NCBI RefSeq assembly: GCF_000775995.1
Contig: NZ_CP009227.1
Location: 1,966,296 to 2,030,295 of the forward strand
Length of the DNA stretch: 64,000 nucleotides
Source: Treponema sp. OMZ 838
Lineage (GTDB): Bacteria > Spirochaetota > Spirochaetia > Treponematales > Treponemataceae
Direction of reading: 5' to 3'
In this document: one piece after another, positions 36,586 to 45,609 of the stretch
Layout of the letters: every line of letters begins with the position of its first letter
Numbering within the stretch: position 1 is the first letter of the stretch
Position numbers and translations under genes: made by a program
The notes under the pieces: model-generated
What the model was told of the DNA's origin: nothing
What the model saw: only the letters and a program-made list of their open reading frames with translations
Databases searched by the model: none

Positions 36586-38241
36586 TTAGCTTAACCGTGC
36601 AAGACATCGCCGGTATTTATCCGGATTAACCCTAAAAGCTACAATAGGATCGCCGCCCTCTTGGGTTGCCTTGCCGATTGCAGCCATGGCTTCTTCGATC
36701 ATGCGGGGAGCAGGAATAAGCCGCCCTGCCCGTGTCGTAAGCCCGATGCCGAGTGATTTCTTAGTGGAATCATCCAAGAGCGCATTAATTTCGTCATAGA
36801 GACTACTTGCAATTTGCATTGCCTGATCCAACGGTGCATAAAAGATAATAATACCGAGAATATCTTTATTAAAAACAAACACCTTATGGATGCGGTCGAG
36901 TGTTGAACGCAGCAGATGAACAATTTGCTGATTATGAGGTATATCAGTTGCATGAATGAGCAGAAGTGTTAAGTCCTCTTCGGCTACAGCTGTTTCAGTA
37001 ATTGCCGTTGTCAATTCTTCGATGAGTGTAGCTTGTTCAAGCGAATGACTGCTGCTGCGTGATGCACCTGAAAGCGGTGTGTTTTCGAAGGTAGTAACGG
37101 GCGGTTTTTTTGCGGATTCTTGTGTTTCGGTTGAGGTTTTCAATATTTGTGTATGATTTTCAAAGAAACCGTAATTCCTCGCGTCAAAACCCTGTTTACT
37201 ATCCGCTTGCGGAGTCTCTGCCGTTTGTAAAATGTCCGTTTCAGCGCTATTTGAGGATACCGGACGTTCCGTATCCTTATCTGTGTTGCTTTGCCGATCT
37301 GCTGTGCTGTTTTCAAGCTGGGTATGTTGTGAGCCTGCTTGATATTCGGGGGCGCTTTGTTGGGGCTGTTCATCATCGTAGATATGGAGACGGTTGAGCG
37401 ATTCAAGCTGTTCGTTTAACGGTAAAGACGAGACCGTCGTAGATATTTGCGCCTTATTTTTTTCCGTTGCAGGTTGTTCATGAGTATTCGGCATCTTTGC
37501 ACGGATACTTAAACCTTCTGTTTGCAAGGAGGCTGAATTGTCCGGTTCGGCACAAGTTTCCGTCTGTGGTATGCTTGGCGGCTCATTAGTTGCTGTAGCA
37601 GCGGCACACTCGCCTGACTGAGCGGTATTCGAATCGGTTATATCCGTTTCGGAAGTGCGTATAGCACTTTTAAGCTCCGGTTTTTTTTCTGCTGCGGATT
37701 TGATATCCATATATGAAAAGATCAACACCAAGACGGTCATTAATACAATCAGCAGTAATAGAAAGAATACTATTTGACCGCGGTTAAAGACCGTTTCAAT
37801 CGGAAGCATTTGGAGCGCCGCATGGACGGTCACGGTATTACCCGTTTCTTTAACCGGAATATGCGTTTGAGCAGCAGTAAAAAAGAGCGGCAGATTTTTT
37901 ACTTCGACTACATATTGTTCATTATATGAAAAAATATCGGTGTTTTTCGGCCAGGTAAATACGATACCGGCACTATCCCGAATGAGAACTGCTTGAATAT
38001 ATTTGCTGTAGTTACGGCATAACTGTTCAAGCTGTATTTGCAGACGGGCAGGATTACCTTCTTGAGCGGATTCCGACAATATCTCGCCGGTATGCTGAGC
38101 AAATATCTTAAAGTTCTTCAATGCTTCCGTTTTTCCCGCAGCAGAATCGCTGTGAAGGGTAAAAACAAACCATAGCAAACTTCCAATAATAACAAGCAAT
38201 GCGCATGCGGCATAGACTGACATCAATATTTTTTTCATCAT
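36586..38241 (-). CDS. Membrane sensor-like protein with a GGDEF-fold remnant
   Basis: 551 residues. The layout is an N-terminal membrane helix (VYAACALLVIIGSLLWFVFTL), a periplasmic domain of about 120 residues, and a second helix (GQIVFFLLLLIVLMTVLVLIFSYM). A low-complexity cytoplasmic stretch of about 200 residues rich in Gln, Ser, Thr and Glu follows, then a compact C-terminal domain. That last domain has the order of a GGDEF domain (LTLLLIHATDI, ILGIIIFYAPLDQAM, LGIGLTTRAGRLIPAPRMIEEAMAAIGKA), but the GG(D/E)EF loop is absent. It is probably not a diguanylate cyclase. The start overlaps the upstream Maf gene stop by 4 bases (ATGA), tying it to the Maf genes. Confidence 0.6.
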   Translation of the reverse strand: MMKKILMSVYAACALLVIIGSLLWFVFTLHSDSAAGKTEALKNFKIFAQHTGEILSESAQEGNPARLQIQLEQLCRNYSKYIQAVLIRDSAGIVFTWPKNTDIFSYNEQYVVEVKNLPLFFTAAQTHIPVKETGNTVTVHAALQMLPIETVFNRGQIVFFLLLLIVLMTVLVLIFSYMDIKSAAEKKPELKSAIRTSETDITDSNTAQSGECAAATATNEPPSIPQTETCAEPDNSASLQTEGLSIRAKMPNTHEQPATEKNKAQISTTVSSLPLNEQLESLNRLHIYDDEQPQQSAPEYQAGSQHTQLENSTADRQSNTDKDTERPVSSNSAETDILQTAETPQADSKQGFDARNYGFFENHTQILKTSTETQESAKKPPVTTFENTPLSGASRSSSHSLEQATLIEELTTAITETAVAEEDLTLLLIHATDIPHNQQIVHLLRSTLDRIHKVFVFNKDILGIIIFYAPLDQAMQIASSLYDEINALLDDSTKKSLGIGLTTRAGRLIPAPRMIEEAMAAIGKATQEGGDPIVAFRVNPDKYRRCLARLS

Positions 38242-39740
38242 AAATCAGTATACTCCGAAATGAATTCCGATACAAGTTCCATATCGGTCAAATTTCCTTT
38301 TCTATGAGCTTTACACCATGCAAGTGCAGGGAGCAGCGGCATGACGGCATTCCGGCCGTTTTGTTGTAAGGTTTTACTAAAAGATGCAAGAAATGCCGTG
38401 TACGGGAATTGTTGAAAATCAGTGGGTTGCCAGCGGGTGGCACTGTGTTTTTCCGCTTCAAAAGCCGCCCGGTAAGAATCCAAAAGTGCCGTTCGATAGG
38501 TGATGCCTTGCGCTGTCTGCTCGTTGTAGGTTTCGGTACGGAACATGAGGCGGATGAACGAGTGTTCTTGAGGGCTGATACGTGCTGCACTGCCGGCATA
38601 TTGCGCCGAAAGATAGGTACCGCGGCTATATGCCTTGCCGCCGGTATAGGCAAAGTCCATTCCGCTGCATTCGATATGCCGGTAACCGAGTGCCTGTGCC
38701 GCATGGTAGGCTGCGACGGCAACAGTGCCGGAACCCGTAGCAAGCGGCGGAAAAGGGGAGAAAAGCGCGGCTGTTTGGACAAGCGGGTGCCCGCCTGCCG
38801 TAAAAAAGAAAGCATTGCCGTTTTTGTAAAAGCGGCGCGCTCCGGCGGGTTGTGCCGAAAGGTCGAAGATGCCTGTCGTTTCTTTAGGTATGACACCGAT
38901 GGTATGCTGATATGAGATATGCTGCGGGTCAAGTGCGATGAAGAATTCCGGTGTAATACCGCTTGTGCATACGGCGGGAAAGGCTGTATCGGTACAAAAG
39001 ACCGTGTACTGCTGCCGCTTTTTTTTCAACAATGATAAGCCTGCTTCCAAGCTTGGGCCTGCGCCCAATATGAGCGCTGTCCGGGCGGTATCAGTGTGAG
39101 GATATGCCGGTTTGACGGAACCTGCGAGGCGCAAATTGAAAAAGATATTGCGCAGCCAGATTTTTCCAAAATGTGCTTGAACCGAAAAATCCGCCTTGAT
39201 TTTTTCGAGTGCGTGTTCGATCTTTTCCGGTAAATCTTTTACCTGAGCTTTATAGAATTCGCTCCATGTCCTTAGGATGTGATAGCCGAAGGTGCCATGT
39301 ACGGACGGCAAATAGGCTGCTGTAAGTGCGGTTTCAAAAGCGCTGCTTGTGCAGGGCGGCAAGAGAAAGACCCTGCTATCGGCTAATAGCTCCGTATAGT
39401 CGATGAGTGAGAGCAGCTGCTTGAAGGATTCGTAATCCGATTCCGTAATTGCGCAAAATGATTGCGGATATGTATCTAAAAACACTTTGATGTGGATACC
39501 GTTGCCCAGTCCGCAAAAAAGCATAAAACCGGCTGCTGAAGTAAGGGCGCGTTCTGCCTCACGTACCGGATTATACAGGGACTGCAGCGCCTGTCCCGAT
39601 GCAAAGAGCGGCACCGGCTCCCCAGTTTTTGCGGGTACGACGCCTTTATAGGCAGCTCCTCCTTGAGAGCGTTGGATATTTTCTGCGAGTTCCGGCTGTT
39701 TAAGGCGTATCGCAGCGAGGTTCATTTCTAAAACCGTCAT
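38238..39740 (-). CDS. Maf/DUF115 family protein (motility accessory factor-like), second copy
   Basis: 500 residues. The MAF_flag10/DUF115 core is clear: HFGKIWLRNIFFNLRLAG, ALILGAGPSLEAGLSLLKKK, FFIALDPQHISYQHT, ATGSGTVAVAAYHAAQALGY and IECSGMDFAYTGGKAYSRG. Maf proteins act late in flagellin glycosylation with nonulosonic acids in Campylobacter, Aeromonas and Clostridium. Whether these treponemal proteins act on FlaB is inference. The start overlaps the first Maf gene by 4 bases and the stop overlaps the sensor-like gene by 4 bases, indicating one operon. Confidence 0.82.
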   Translation of the reverse strand: MTVLEMNLAAIRLKQPELAENIQRSQGGAAYKGVVPAKTGEPVPLFASGQALQSLYNPVREAERALTSAAGFMLFCGLGNGIHIKVFLDTYPQSFCAITESDYESFKQLLSLIDYTELLADSRVFLLPPCTSSAFETALTAAYLPSVHGTFGYHILRTWSEFYKAQVKDLPEKIEHALEKIKADFSVQAHFGKIWLRNIFFNLRLAGSVKPAYPHTDTARTALILGAGPSLEAGLSLLKKKRQQYTVFCTDTAFPAVCTSGITPEFFIALDPQHISYQHTIGVIPKETTGIFDLSAQPAGARRFYKNGNAFFFTAGGHPLVQTAALFSPFPPLATGSGTVAVAAYHAAQALGYRHIECSGMDFAYTGGKAYSRGTYLSAQYAGSAARISPQEHSFIRLMFRTETYNEQTAQGITYRTALLDSYRAAFEAEKHSATRWQPTDFQQFPYTAFLASFSKTLQQNGRNAVMPLLPALAWCKAHRKGNLTDMELVSEFISEYTDL

Positions 39741-41179
39741 GCTTCTATCCTTTTGATGAGCGCACCGAGTATGCGGCTTACCTGTTCCGACAAGTTTGTG
39801 TGCGCTTTGTTATCCGCAGGATTTTTTATCACATTACAGTAAGCGGTATAGCTGCATAAGGCGCATATCTGTTTTTCGAGGGTTGCCGTATCTTCCGCGA
39901 GCCGTGCCGGTTCCGCTGCAATTAACGCGGGTATTCCGGTACGCAGTGTGTTGAGCAGGGAATGCACTATCCGTGTGCGCTCCTGAGCGGATGGTGCAGG
40001 GTAGGATGTTACGGAAATCCGTGCCTTACCCCGTACTCCCGCTATTAGGTCAACCGGTTTGATATTCAGAAGCGGCGCTCCACCCGTACCGGCGCGGGCC
40101 AGTCTCCGTGCAGATTCCGGCGGCAGCTGCAAAAACCATTGCCGATAGGTTTCAAGCGATTGCGCTGCAAAGTTTTGGACGGCGAGTGCATCAGCAAGCG
40201 GATGTACTCTGTTCGTTTCGGCAAACAAGCGTGCGATACTTGCATGGGGCTGTGCATGGCTGAAACCTTTTGCAGCTGCCAAATCGACGCCGGCAAGTAT
40301 GATGTTCCGGCCGCTATGCCGTAAAAGCAGTTCGCAGGCTGTGCCCGTTACAGTGCCGTTCTCTCTGGCGGTAAGCGGCTGTAGGTTTGCTGCCGTAAAA
40401 AGCGCTGATTCCAGCGGAGAATTGTATGAAAGCGGAACACAGGGATGCGTTTTGAGTATCGATGCGGGAATTGCCGCTTCGAGCGGAAAGGCAATCGGAA
40501 CACTTGCAGGCAGCCGGTCAAAATGAGGTAATGCCCAATAGCCGGCGTCAGTACTGATGCAGAGGTCTATCGGGATATCCCGCGCCGTCAGCGCTGCACA
40601 AGCCGATGATACGGCAAGGATAGAGTAGGGGGCAGCCTGTGCTGCAGTGAGCTGTTCTAAGCTTGGGCCTGCCCCGGCTAAGATAAAATCCTGTGTTCCG
40701 AATTGCAGCGCTGCAGGCTGCTCAAGCCCGATAAAGTTATTGATCGTGTTTTGAAGCCACTTATTTCCAAAGAATGAACGGGTATGCATGATGCTCGTCA
40801 GCATATCGATTGTATTTCGAATATTTTTCCAGACTGTATCCGCCGCATCGGGAAAAGCTTTATCGGCAGCCTTCCAGCTGATAAAGCGGGTTCCGGCCAA
40901 TTTTTCATCGGGTATATGTGAAAGTAAGAAAAAAGGCAAACTGCCGCTTCCCGGCCGCCAAACGGCGTCCCAGAGGGTATCGGAATCGGCAAAAGCTGTT
41001 TCGTTATACCGCACTGCGATACATTTTGTAGAGGGAAACTTTGCTTTCAGTACCGATGCAAGGTAGGATTCTCCCGGCTCGGTTATGACAATAATCGACG
41101 GATTGCCTTCAATAGCGGAAGCAAACTGTTCGGCTTCTTTGTGAGGGTTGTATTTTGAATGGAGACGAAAAGGAGGCAT
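39737..41179 (-). CDS. Maf/DUF115 family protein (motility accessory factor-like), first copy
   Basis: 480 residues, a divergent paralogue of the next gene. Matching core motifs are FFGNKWLQNTINNFIGLEQP, FILAGAGPSLEQLTAAQA, IDLCISTDAGYWALPHF, GTVTGTACELLLRHSG and IILAGVDLAAAKGFSHAQ. The N-terminal region (SIIVITEPGESYLASVLKAKF) looks like the usual Rossmann-like domain before the DUF115 core. Tandem maf genes are usual in organisms with glycosylated flagellins. T. denticola FlaB proteins are reported to carry a novel glycan, which fits, but the enzymes shown here are assigned by homology only. Confidence 0.82.
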   Translation of the reverse strand: MPPFRLHSKYNPHKEAEQFASAIEGNPSIIVITEPGESYLASVLKAKFPSTKCIAVRYNETAFADSDTLWDAVWRPGSGSLPFFLLSHIPDEKLAGTRFISWKAADKAFPDAADTVWKNIRNTIDMLTSIMHTRSFFGNKWLQNTINNFIGLEQPAALQFGTQDFILAGAGPSLEQLTAAQAAPYSILAVSSACAALTARDIPIDLCISTDAGYWALPHFDRLPASVPIAFPLEAAIPASILKTHPCVPLSYNSPLESALFTAANLQPLTARENGTVTGTACELLLRHSGRNIILAGVDLAAAKGFSHAQPHASIARLFAETNRVHPLADALAVQNFAAQSLETYRQWFLQLPPESARRLARAGTGGAPLLNIKPVDLIAGVRGKARISVTSYPAPSAQERTRIVHSLLNTLRTGIPALIAAEPARLAEDTATLEKQICALCSYTAYCNVIKNPADNKAHTNLSEQVSRILGALIKRIEA

Positions 41180-41234
41180 GAAAGCAATTAGCCGCTATGC
41201 AGGGGGGCATAGCGGCGCTAGGAAGTTTCTGTTA

Positions 41235-43484
41235 TTAGGAAATGCCTAATTCTTCAAAAAGATGTTTATAAGTTTCAAAATATTCAGATTTGGCAAACTC
41301 TTCAATCTTCTTTTCGGGCAAGGCTTCCAACAGTTGATCCATGTAGGAAAGAACCGATTTAATCTCGTTTTTCAGTTCCAACGGAATAGAAATGGTTTCC
41401 CGCTTTCTGCTCGCAGCTTGCAACAATGTTTCCTGTTTCGGTTCTTCGGGAACGCTTTCGGTTTCCGGTTCCGATTCAAGCTCTGGAATTGCATCTTCAG
41501 CGGCGGTGTCCAATGCTTCGAACGTATCTTCATGGGCTCCAGATTGAGCTTCTTCGCCTTCCGATTCAATAGCAGGAACTTCTGCGATAAACGGTTCTCC
41601 GATAATTGCTTCTTTTATCGAATCTTCGCCGGCAGCTGAATCATCGTCAAACGGGTTCGGGAAATCTTCGTCATTTTGAAGTTCATGAATTGTGCGTTCT
41701 TCTTTCATTTCTTTAGAAGACTGTATTTCATTGTCAACCGCTTCCATGTTTTCAGAGGGAACTTCAATCTCCTGTTCCGTGGGAATATCGAAGGATTCTA
41801 TATTGATATCTTCAAAATCGGCATCGTCATCCACAGACTCAGCGTCTTCAATATCTTCAAGTTCGGCTATTTCTTGATGATCTTCCGTATCTCCGTCAAT
41901 AAGCCCCATATCTTCATCCGTAACTTCCGATTGATCGTCAAGGTAACTGAGATCTTCGGGCAGCGATGTAATGGGTGTGGGGTCTACATTAAAGACGGGA
42001 TCGGATGCAAGGAGTTTTTCCCCTTCCGCCTCAGGTTTGTAATCGTTATTTGTCTCTTCCGAAGCCGGTTCCGCTATACTGTCTTCAAAAGCGTGATCGG
42101 CAGAGGCTGTTTCTTGTATTTCCGGATCAATATCTTTTGTAAGTACGGGCGGCACTTCATAGGTTTCGGTTGTTTCTGCCGGAGCTTCCTCATCGGCAGA
42201 TGCCCGCTCTCCATCCTCGGCGTTCCGCTCTTCAGTGAAATCCGCAGTAATAAGGATATTATTTAGCTCATCCCCGGTGAGGGCAATCGTTTCGTCCGTG
42301 TCATCATCGCTGAAAAAGCCCGAACTTTCCGTATCGGCAGCTTTGTTTTCCGTATGTGCAGCAGCGTCTTTTACCGGTGCTTCGGAGGTTACTTTCGCTT
42401 GAGCCGTCATACCGGCTTTTAAGCTATTCAGCTCTGCTTTCAGATCGCTGATTTCGTGAGCAATTTGCATCAGTAATTCGGTTGCTTTATCTTGTTCAGC
42501 GGCGGTGCGTTGGAAAGGTACGGCTGTTGTATCCATAGTTTCTTTTGAATCCTTTTCCAAAGCAGGTTTCACCGGTTCTGCTTCAGGTTCGGTAACCTGC
42601 TGTGTTGAAAGTAAATCTTCTTTAACAGCTTCAACATCGTCAAAGAAAGCCGGCTCTTCCGTATGGGGAGATTTGTCGTCTGTCTCCGTACCGAAAATCG
42701 AAATATCGGCATTATCTTCTACAATCTGTGAGGATAGTGCCGAAAGCGGCTGCTCTTTTGCTCCTTCATCATCAGCTGTAACGTCAATGTCTAAAACGGT
42801 CTCTTCTTTTTGTTCGCTGTGTCCGGCTTCTTGCGTTTCGGAAGCGTCGTCTGCGAAGATATCGTTAAAATCATCGACTGTCTCAAAACCGTCGTCCGAT
42901 CCGGAGCTTTCAGCCGGCGCTGCGTCTTCAAAATCTTCAAGAGAAATTTCACTGAAGTTTTCGAGCCCTGCCGGAAGTTCATTGGTGTTAGAATGTTGTT
43001 CGGTATCGTCGGTAATTTCGGTAAAATCAAGATCTATCGGTTCTTCTTCAACAAATGCTTCGGAGCTTTCTTTGGGCGCCGTTTCTGCAGAGGAGTCATC
43101 CGACAAAAAGTCATCCAAATCCAACGACTCAAAACTGTTTTCATCAAGCGCAATATCGGAAGTATCACTATCGCTATATGAAGGTGCAGGCGTTTCCAGC
43201 GGTATTTCGGTTGAAGTATTTATATCACTCAACTCGTCAAGTTCTGGTATTTCAGTATCTGCAGCCATATCCGAAAAAGAGAAATCATCATCAAAATTTA
43301 TGCTATCTTGATCCGGTTCTATGTCGGAAGTACTTACAAATTGAGAATCGTCTGAATCGAGCGGTTCATTACTATCTTTCTTTTTCTTAAGCCATACACC
43401 ATACATATCCAATTTTTCCGTGCTTTTACTGTCTATAGAAAAATTAGGATCATATAAATCATCGGTTTTGTTAAAATTATCCAT
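41235..43484 (-). CDS. Large acidic low-complexity protein with a conserved C-terminal domain
   Basis: 749 residues from the ATG at 43484 (TGGAG upstream on its strand). About 30% of residues are Asp or Glu. The N-terminus (LYDPNFSIDSKSTEKLDMYGVWLKKKK) is followed by acidic stretches with INFDDDFSF, FESLDLDDFLSD and similar phrases, which recall the acidic tail of the 18287-21922 protein. A central coiled coil (QIAHEISDLKAELNSLKAGM) sits near residue 320. The last 55 residues form a more regular helical domain (LKNEIKSVLSYMDQLLEALPE...FAKSEYFETYKHLFEELGI). There is no signal peptide or membrane helix. It heads the operon with the two Maf genes. Function is unknown to me. Confidence 0.72.
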   Translation of the reverse strand: MDNFNKTDDLYDPNFSIDSKSTEKLDMYGVWLKKKKDSNEPLDSDDSQFVSTSDIEPDQDSINFDDDFSFSDMAADTEIPELDELSDINTSTEIPLETPAPSYSDSDTSDIALDENSFESLDLDDFLSDDSSAETAPKESSEAFVEEEPIDLDFTEITDDTEQHSNTNELPAGLENFSEISLEDFEDAAPAESSGSDDGFETVDDFNDIFADDASETQEAGHSEQKEETVLDIDVTADDEGAKEQPLSALSSQIVEDNADISIFGTETDDKSPHTEEPAFFDDVEAVKEDLLSTQQVTEPEAEPVKPALEKDSKETMDTTAVPFQRTAAEQDKATELLMQIAHEISDLKAELNSLKAGMTAQAKVTSEAPVKDAAAHTENKAADTESSGFFSDDDTDETIALTGDELNNILITADFTEERNAEDGERASADEEAPAETTETYEVPPVLTKDIDPEIQETASADHAFEDSIAEPASEETNNDYKPEAEGEKLLASDPVFNVDPTPITSLPEDLSYLDDQSEVTDEDMGLIDGDTEDHQEIAELEDIEDAESVDDDADFEDINIESFDIPTEQEIEVPSENMEAVDNEIQSSKEMKEERTIHELQNDEDFPNPFDDDSAAGEDSIKEAIIGEPFIAEVPAIESEGEEAQSGAHEDTFEALDTAAEDAIPELESEPETESVPEEPKQETLLQAASRKRETISIPLELKNEIKSVLSYMDQLLEALPEKKIEEFAKSEYFETYKHLFEELGIS

Positions 43485-43510
43485 AAACTTTCTCCACAAA
43501 GGGCTGTGTC

Positions 43511-43519
43511 ATTATATCA
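43511..43519 (-). promoter_or_regulatory. Extended -10 promoter of the acidic protein/Maf operon
   Basis: The minus strand carries TGATATAAT, a perfect -10 with the TGn extension. The hexamer at the -35 position is poor, which is common for extended -10 promoters. The leader to 43484 would be about 20 bases. Confidence 0.55.
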
Positions 43520-43702
43520 TGTATCGGCATACCCTGTATATAACATAAGTAACATAAACGGAAGTCTTGCCGAGAGTTTCTAAAAAATCCGGCATTCACA
43601 GGTGCTCCCCTACCGATTCAGTCGGTATCTTCAACTTTCTATTGTACCTTATTTCGAATAAAATTCAAGAAAATATTTATTTTGCCGTTATTAAAATCGA
43701 GT

Positions 43703-44152
43703 ATGAAATTTTATTTGAAAGTTATTACGCCGATCTTCGTATTTGCGTTTGTTTATAGCTTTTTGAGTATGTGCTTTGGAGCACGCGGTTTTTTTGCATG
43801 TCAGCAGTTGAGAAGGCAGCACGAAGCTCTTGTGCAGCACGTACAGCTTCTATCCGATATTGGGGAAGATCTGAATATTCGTATCGCGAATTTGTCTTCC
43901 GATCCTCAGACCATCGCTGTGTATGCGCATGAATTGGGCTATGTTCAAAAAAACGAACGGCTTATCAAATTGATGAACTTTTCCGGGACGGCGGAGCGCA
44001 CCGAGGATGTCGGTGTCGTGTATCTGATAGAGGCTCCGCGCTATCTGCCGGATGCCGTATGCAAAACGATTGCCGTTTCCATGAGTATTATCGTTATTAT
44101 GTGCGAGATGATTGTGAGCAAAAAGAATGCGTATTCAAAAAAAAGCGTCTAA
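43703..44152 (+). CDS. FtsB/DivIC-like septum formation initiator protein
   Basis: 149 residues from the ATG at 43703. One N-terminal membrane helix (VITPIFVFAFVYSFLSMCFG) is followed by a coiled coil (QQLRRQHEALVQHVQLLSDI) and the motif DPQTIAVYAHELGYVQKNERLI, which is the characteristic end of DivIC/FtsB proteins. A second hydrophobic segment near the C-terminus (TIAVSMSIIVIMCEMIV) is unusual. It would belong to the divisome linking cytoskeletal and septal peptidoglycan proteins. The gene overlaps the next by 26 bases. The Shine-Dalgarno is weak. Confidence 0.7.
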   Translation: MKFYLKVITPIFVFAFVYSFLSMCFGARGFFACQQLRRQHEALVQHVQLLSDIGEDLNIRIANLSSDPQTIAVYAHELGYVQKNERLIKLMNFSGTAERTEDVGVVYLIEAPRYLPDAVCKTIAVSMSIIVIMCEMIVSKKNAYSKKSV

Positions 44153-44675
44153 TTCGGCGGATGCCGCCGCTGCGGAACTCAGGCGTGGAAATATCGTGGT
44201 TATTCCAACCGATACGATTTACGGATTTTCCGGGTTGATCGGTAAGACTGCCGAGGCAATTGCCCGTATTAAAGGAAGAGCTGAAGATAAACCGTTTATC
44301 GCCCTCATCGCCGAACCGGAGGATATTTACCGCTATACCGATCTAAAAATTCCCGAACATATTTTGAACCTGTGGCCTGCACCGCTGACGCTTATCGTGC
44401 CGTTAAAAGGGCAGGGCACACAGGCATTTCGCTGTCCCGCGGATGATTGGCTGCGCGGTGTCGTTGCTGCAGCGGGAGATGCAGTGTATTCGACGAGTGT
44501 TAACCGTTCGGGAACCCCGCCCCTCACCGATATAGAGGCGATTTGCCGCGAATTTGAGGATTCCGTTTCGTTAATTGTCGATGACGGTAATCTTGAGGGG
44601 CTTCCTTCTACTCTCGTGGATTTGACTTCCGGCACTCCCCGCGTGCTCCGCCAAGGTTCTGTTGTTATCGATTAA
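44127..44675 (+). CDS. Sua5/YciO/YrdC family (TsaC-like) protein
   Basis: 182 residues. Family motifs are GNIVVIPTDTIYGFSGLIG, IKGRAEDKPFIALI, LWPAPLTLIVPLKGQG, STSVNRSGTPPLTDIEAI and STLVDLTSGTPRVLRQGSV. TsaC/Sua5 makes threonylcarbamoyl-AMP for the t6A modification of ANN-decoding tRNAs. It lacks the C-terminal Sua5 domain. YciO-type function cannot be excluded. It overlaps the FtsB-like gene by 26 bases and its 3' end faces the recombinase gene. Confidence 0.88.
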   Translation: MRIQKKASNSADAAAAELRRGNIVVIPTDTIYGFSGLIGKTAEAIARIKGRAEDKPFIALIAEPEDIYRYTDLKIPEHILNLWPAPLTLIVPLKGQGTQAFRCPADDWLRGVVAAAGDAVYSTSVNRSGTPPLTDIEAICREFEDSVSLIVDDGNLEGLPSTLVDLTSGTPRVLRQGSVVID

Positions 44676-44691
44676 GCAAAGAGAAGATGGG

Positions 44692-45606
44692 CTATCCGTG
44701 CGGATGAGCTTTGTGGTACAGCTCTTGGAGCTGGGCTGCCGTGATGTGGGTGTAGCGTTGGGTGGTTGCGATATTGCTGTGTCCCAGCAGTTCCTGCACA
44801 ACCCGTATGTCTGCTCCGCGCGTGATGAACATCGAGGCAAAGCTGTGCCGGAAAGCGTGCGGCGTCAGCTTTTTATAGTTCGGGAGAAGGGCTGTGTATC
44901 GGTTGATGATGTACCGGATGCCCTGTGTTGTAAGCGCGCCGCCGCGGCAGTTTAAAAAAAGCGCGTCTTCGGCAATCGCAGTTTTTAAGCCGTCCTGTTC
45001 TTTTAGGTATGCAATCAGTTCCGCCCGCTCCGTCAAATACCGCTGTACCGCTTCCCGTGCAAAGTCCGCAAAGAACACCTTGCGTTCTTTGCTTCCTTTT
45101 CCTTGTACGATTGCCCAGCTGCAATCTCCCTTTAAATCCGTTATTTTGAGTCCTTGCAGCTCCGCCGCGCGGCAGCCGGTAGAGTAGAGCGACGAAAAGA
45201 TCGCTGCATCGCGGGCGTACCATAAAATGCCCGCTTCTTTGGGAAATTCACAGAAGCGTTCCGCTTCATCAGGAAAGAGGAAGCGGGGCAGCTTGTCCGG
45301 CTGTTTGAGGTTGCGGACAACCGCGGCGGGGTTCGTGGAGCAGAGCCCTTTCTGCAGGGCATAGCGATACAAGCCCCTCACACAGGAGAGGGTTCGGTTA
45401 ATGCTTGCCGGTGCAAAATGCCGGTTACCGAGCTCTGCAACAAAGACACGTATCTGTGTTTTCGTAACTTCGGTAAAGGCCAGCTCATTGTCCGCAAGCC
45501 AGTCCGAAAAAAGCTTGAGGTCGCTCCGGTATGCCTCGATTGTCTTTTCCGAAAAGTGCCGCACGCCTGCGCTGTAGGCGAGGTAGTCTTCAAAGACCGT
45601 ATTCAT
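44692..45606 (-). CDS. XerC/XerD-type tyrosine recombinase
   Basis: 304 residues. A SAM-like N-terminal core-binding domain (FEDYLAYSAGVRHFSEKTIEAYRSDL) precedes the catalytic domain with all expected residues: Arg in STGCRAAELQGL, Lys in VQGKGSKERKV, HAFRH, LGHSNIATTQRYTH with the final His and nucleophile Tyr. Size and gene context (next to topA and dprA) fit a housekeeping Xer recombinase that resolves chromosome dimers, not a mobile-element integrase. No adjacent att sites or cargo were seen. Whether it is XerC or XerD cannot be fixed here. Confidence 0.9.
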   Translation of the reverse strand: MNTVFEDYLAYSAGVRHFSEKTIEAYRSDLKLFSDWLADNELAFTEVTKTQIRVFVAELGNRHFAPASINRTLSCVRGLYRYALQKGLCSTNPAAVVRNLKQPDKLPRFLFPDEAERFCEFPKEAGILWYARDAAIFSSLYSTGCRAAELQGLKITDLKGDCSWAIVQGKGSKERKVFFADFAREAVQRYLTERAELIAYLKEQDGLKTAIAEDALFLNCRGGALTTQGIRYIINRYTALLPNYKKLTPHAFRHSFASMFITRGADIRVVQELLGHSNIATTQRYTHITAAQLQELYHKAHPHG

Positions 45607-45609
45607 CGG

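Noticed and set aside
44692-45606. Integrase of a mobile element
   Set aside because: No att repeats, cargo or phage genes lie next to it. Size and neighbours fit a housekeeping Xer recombinase.
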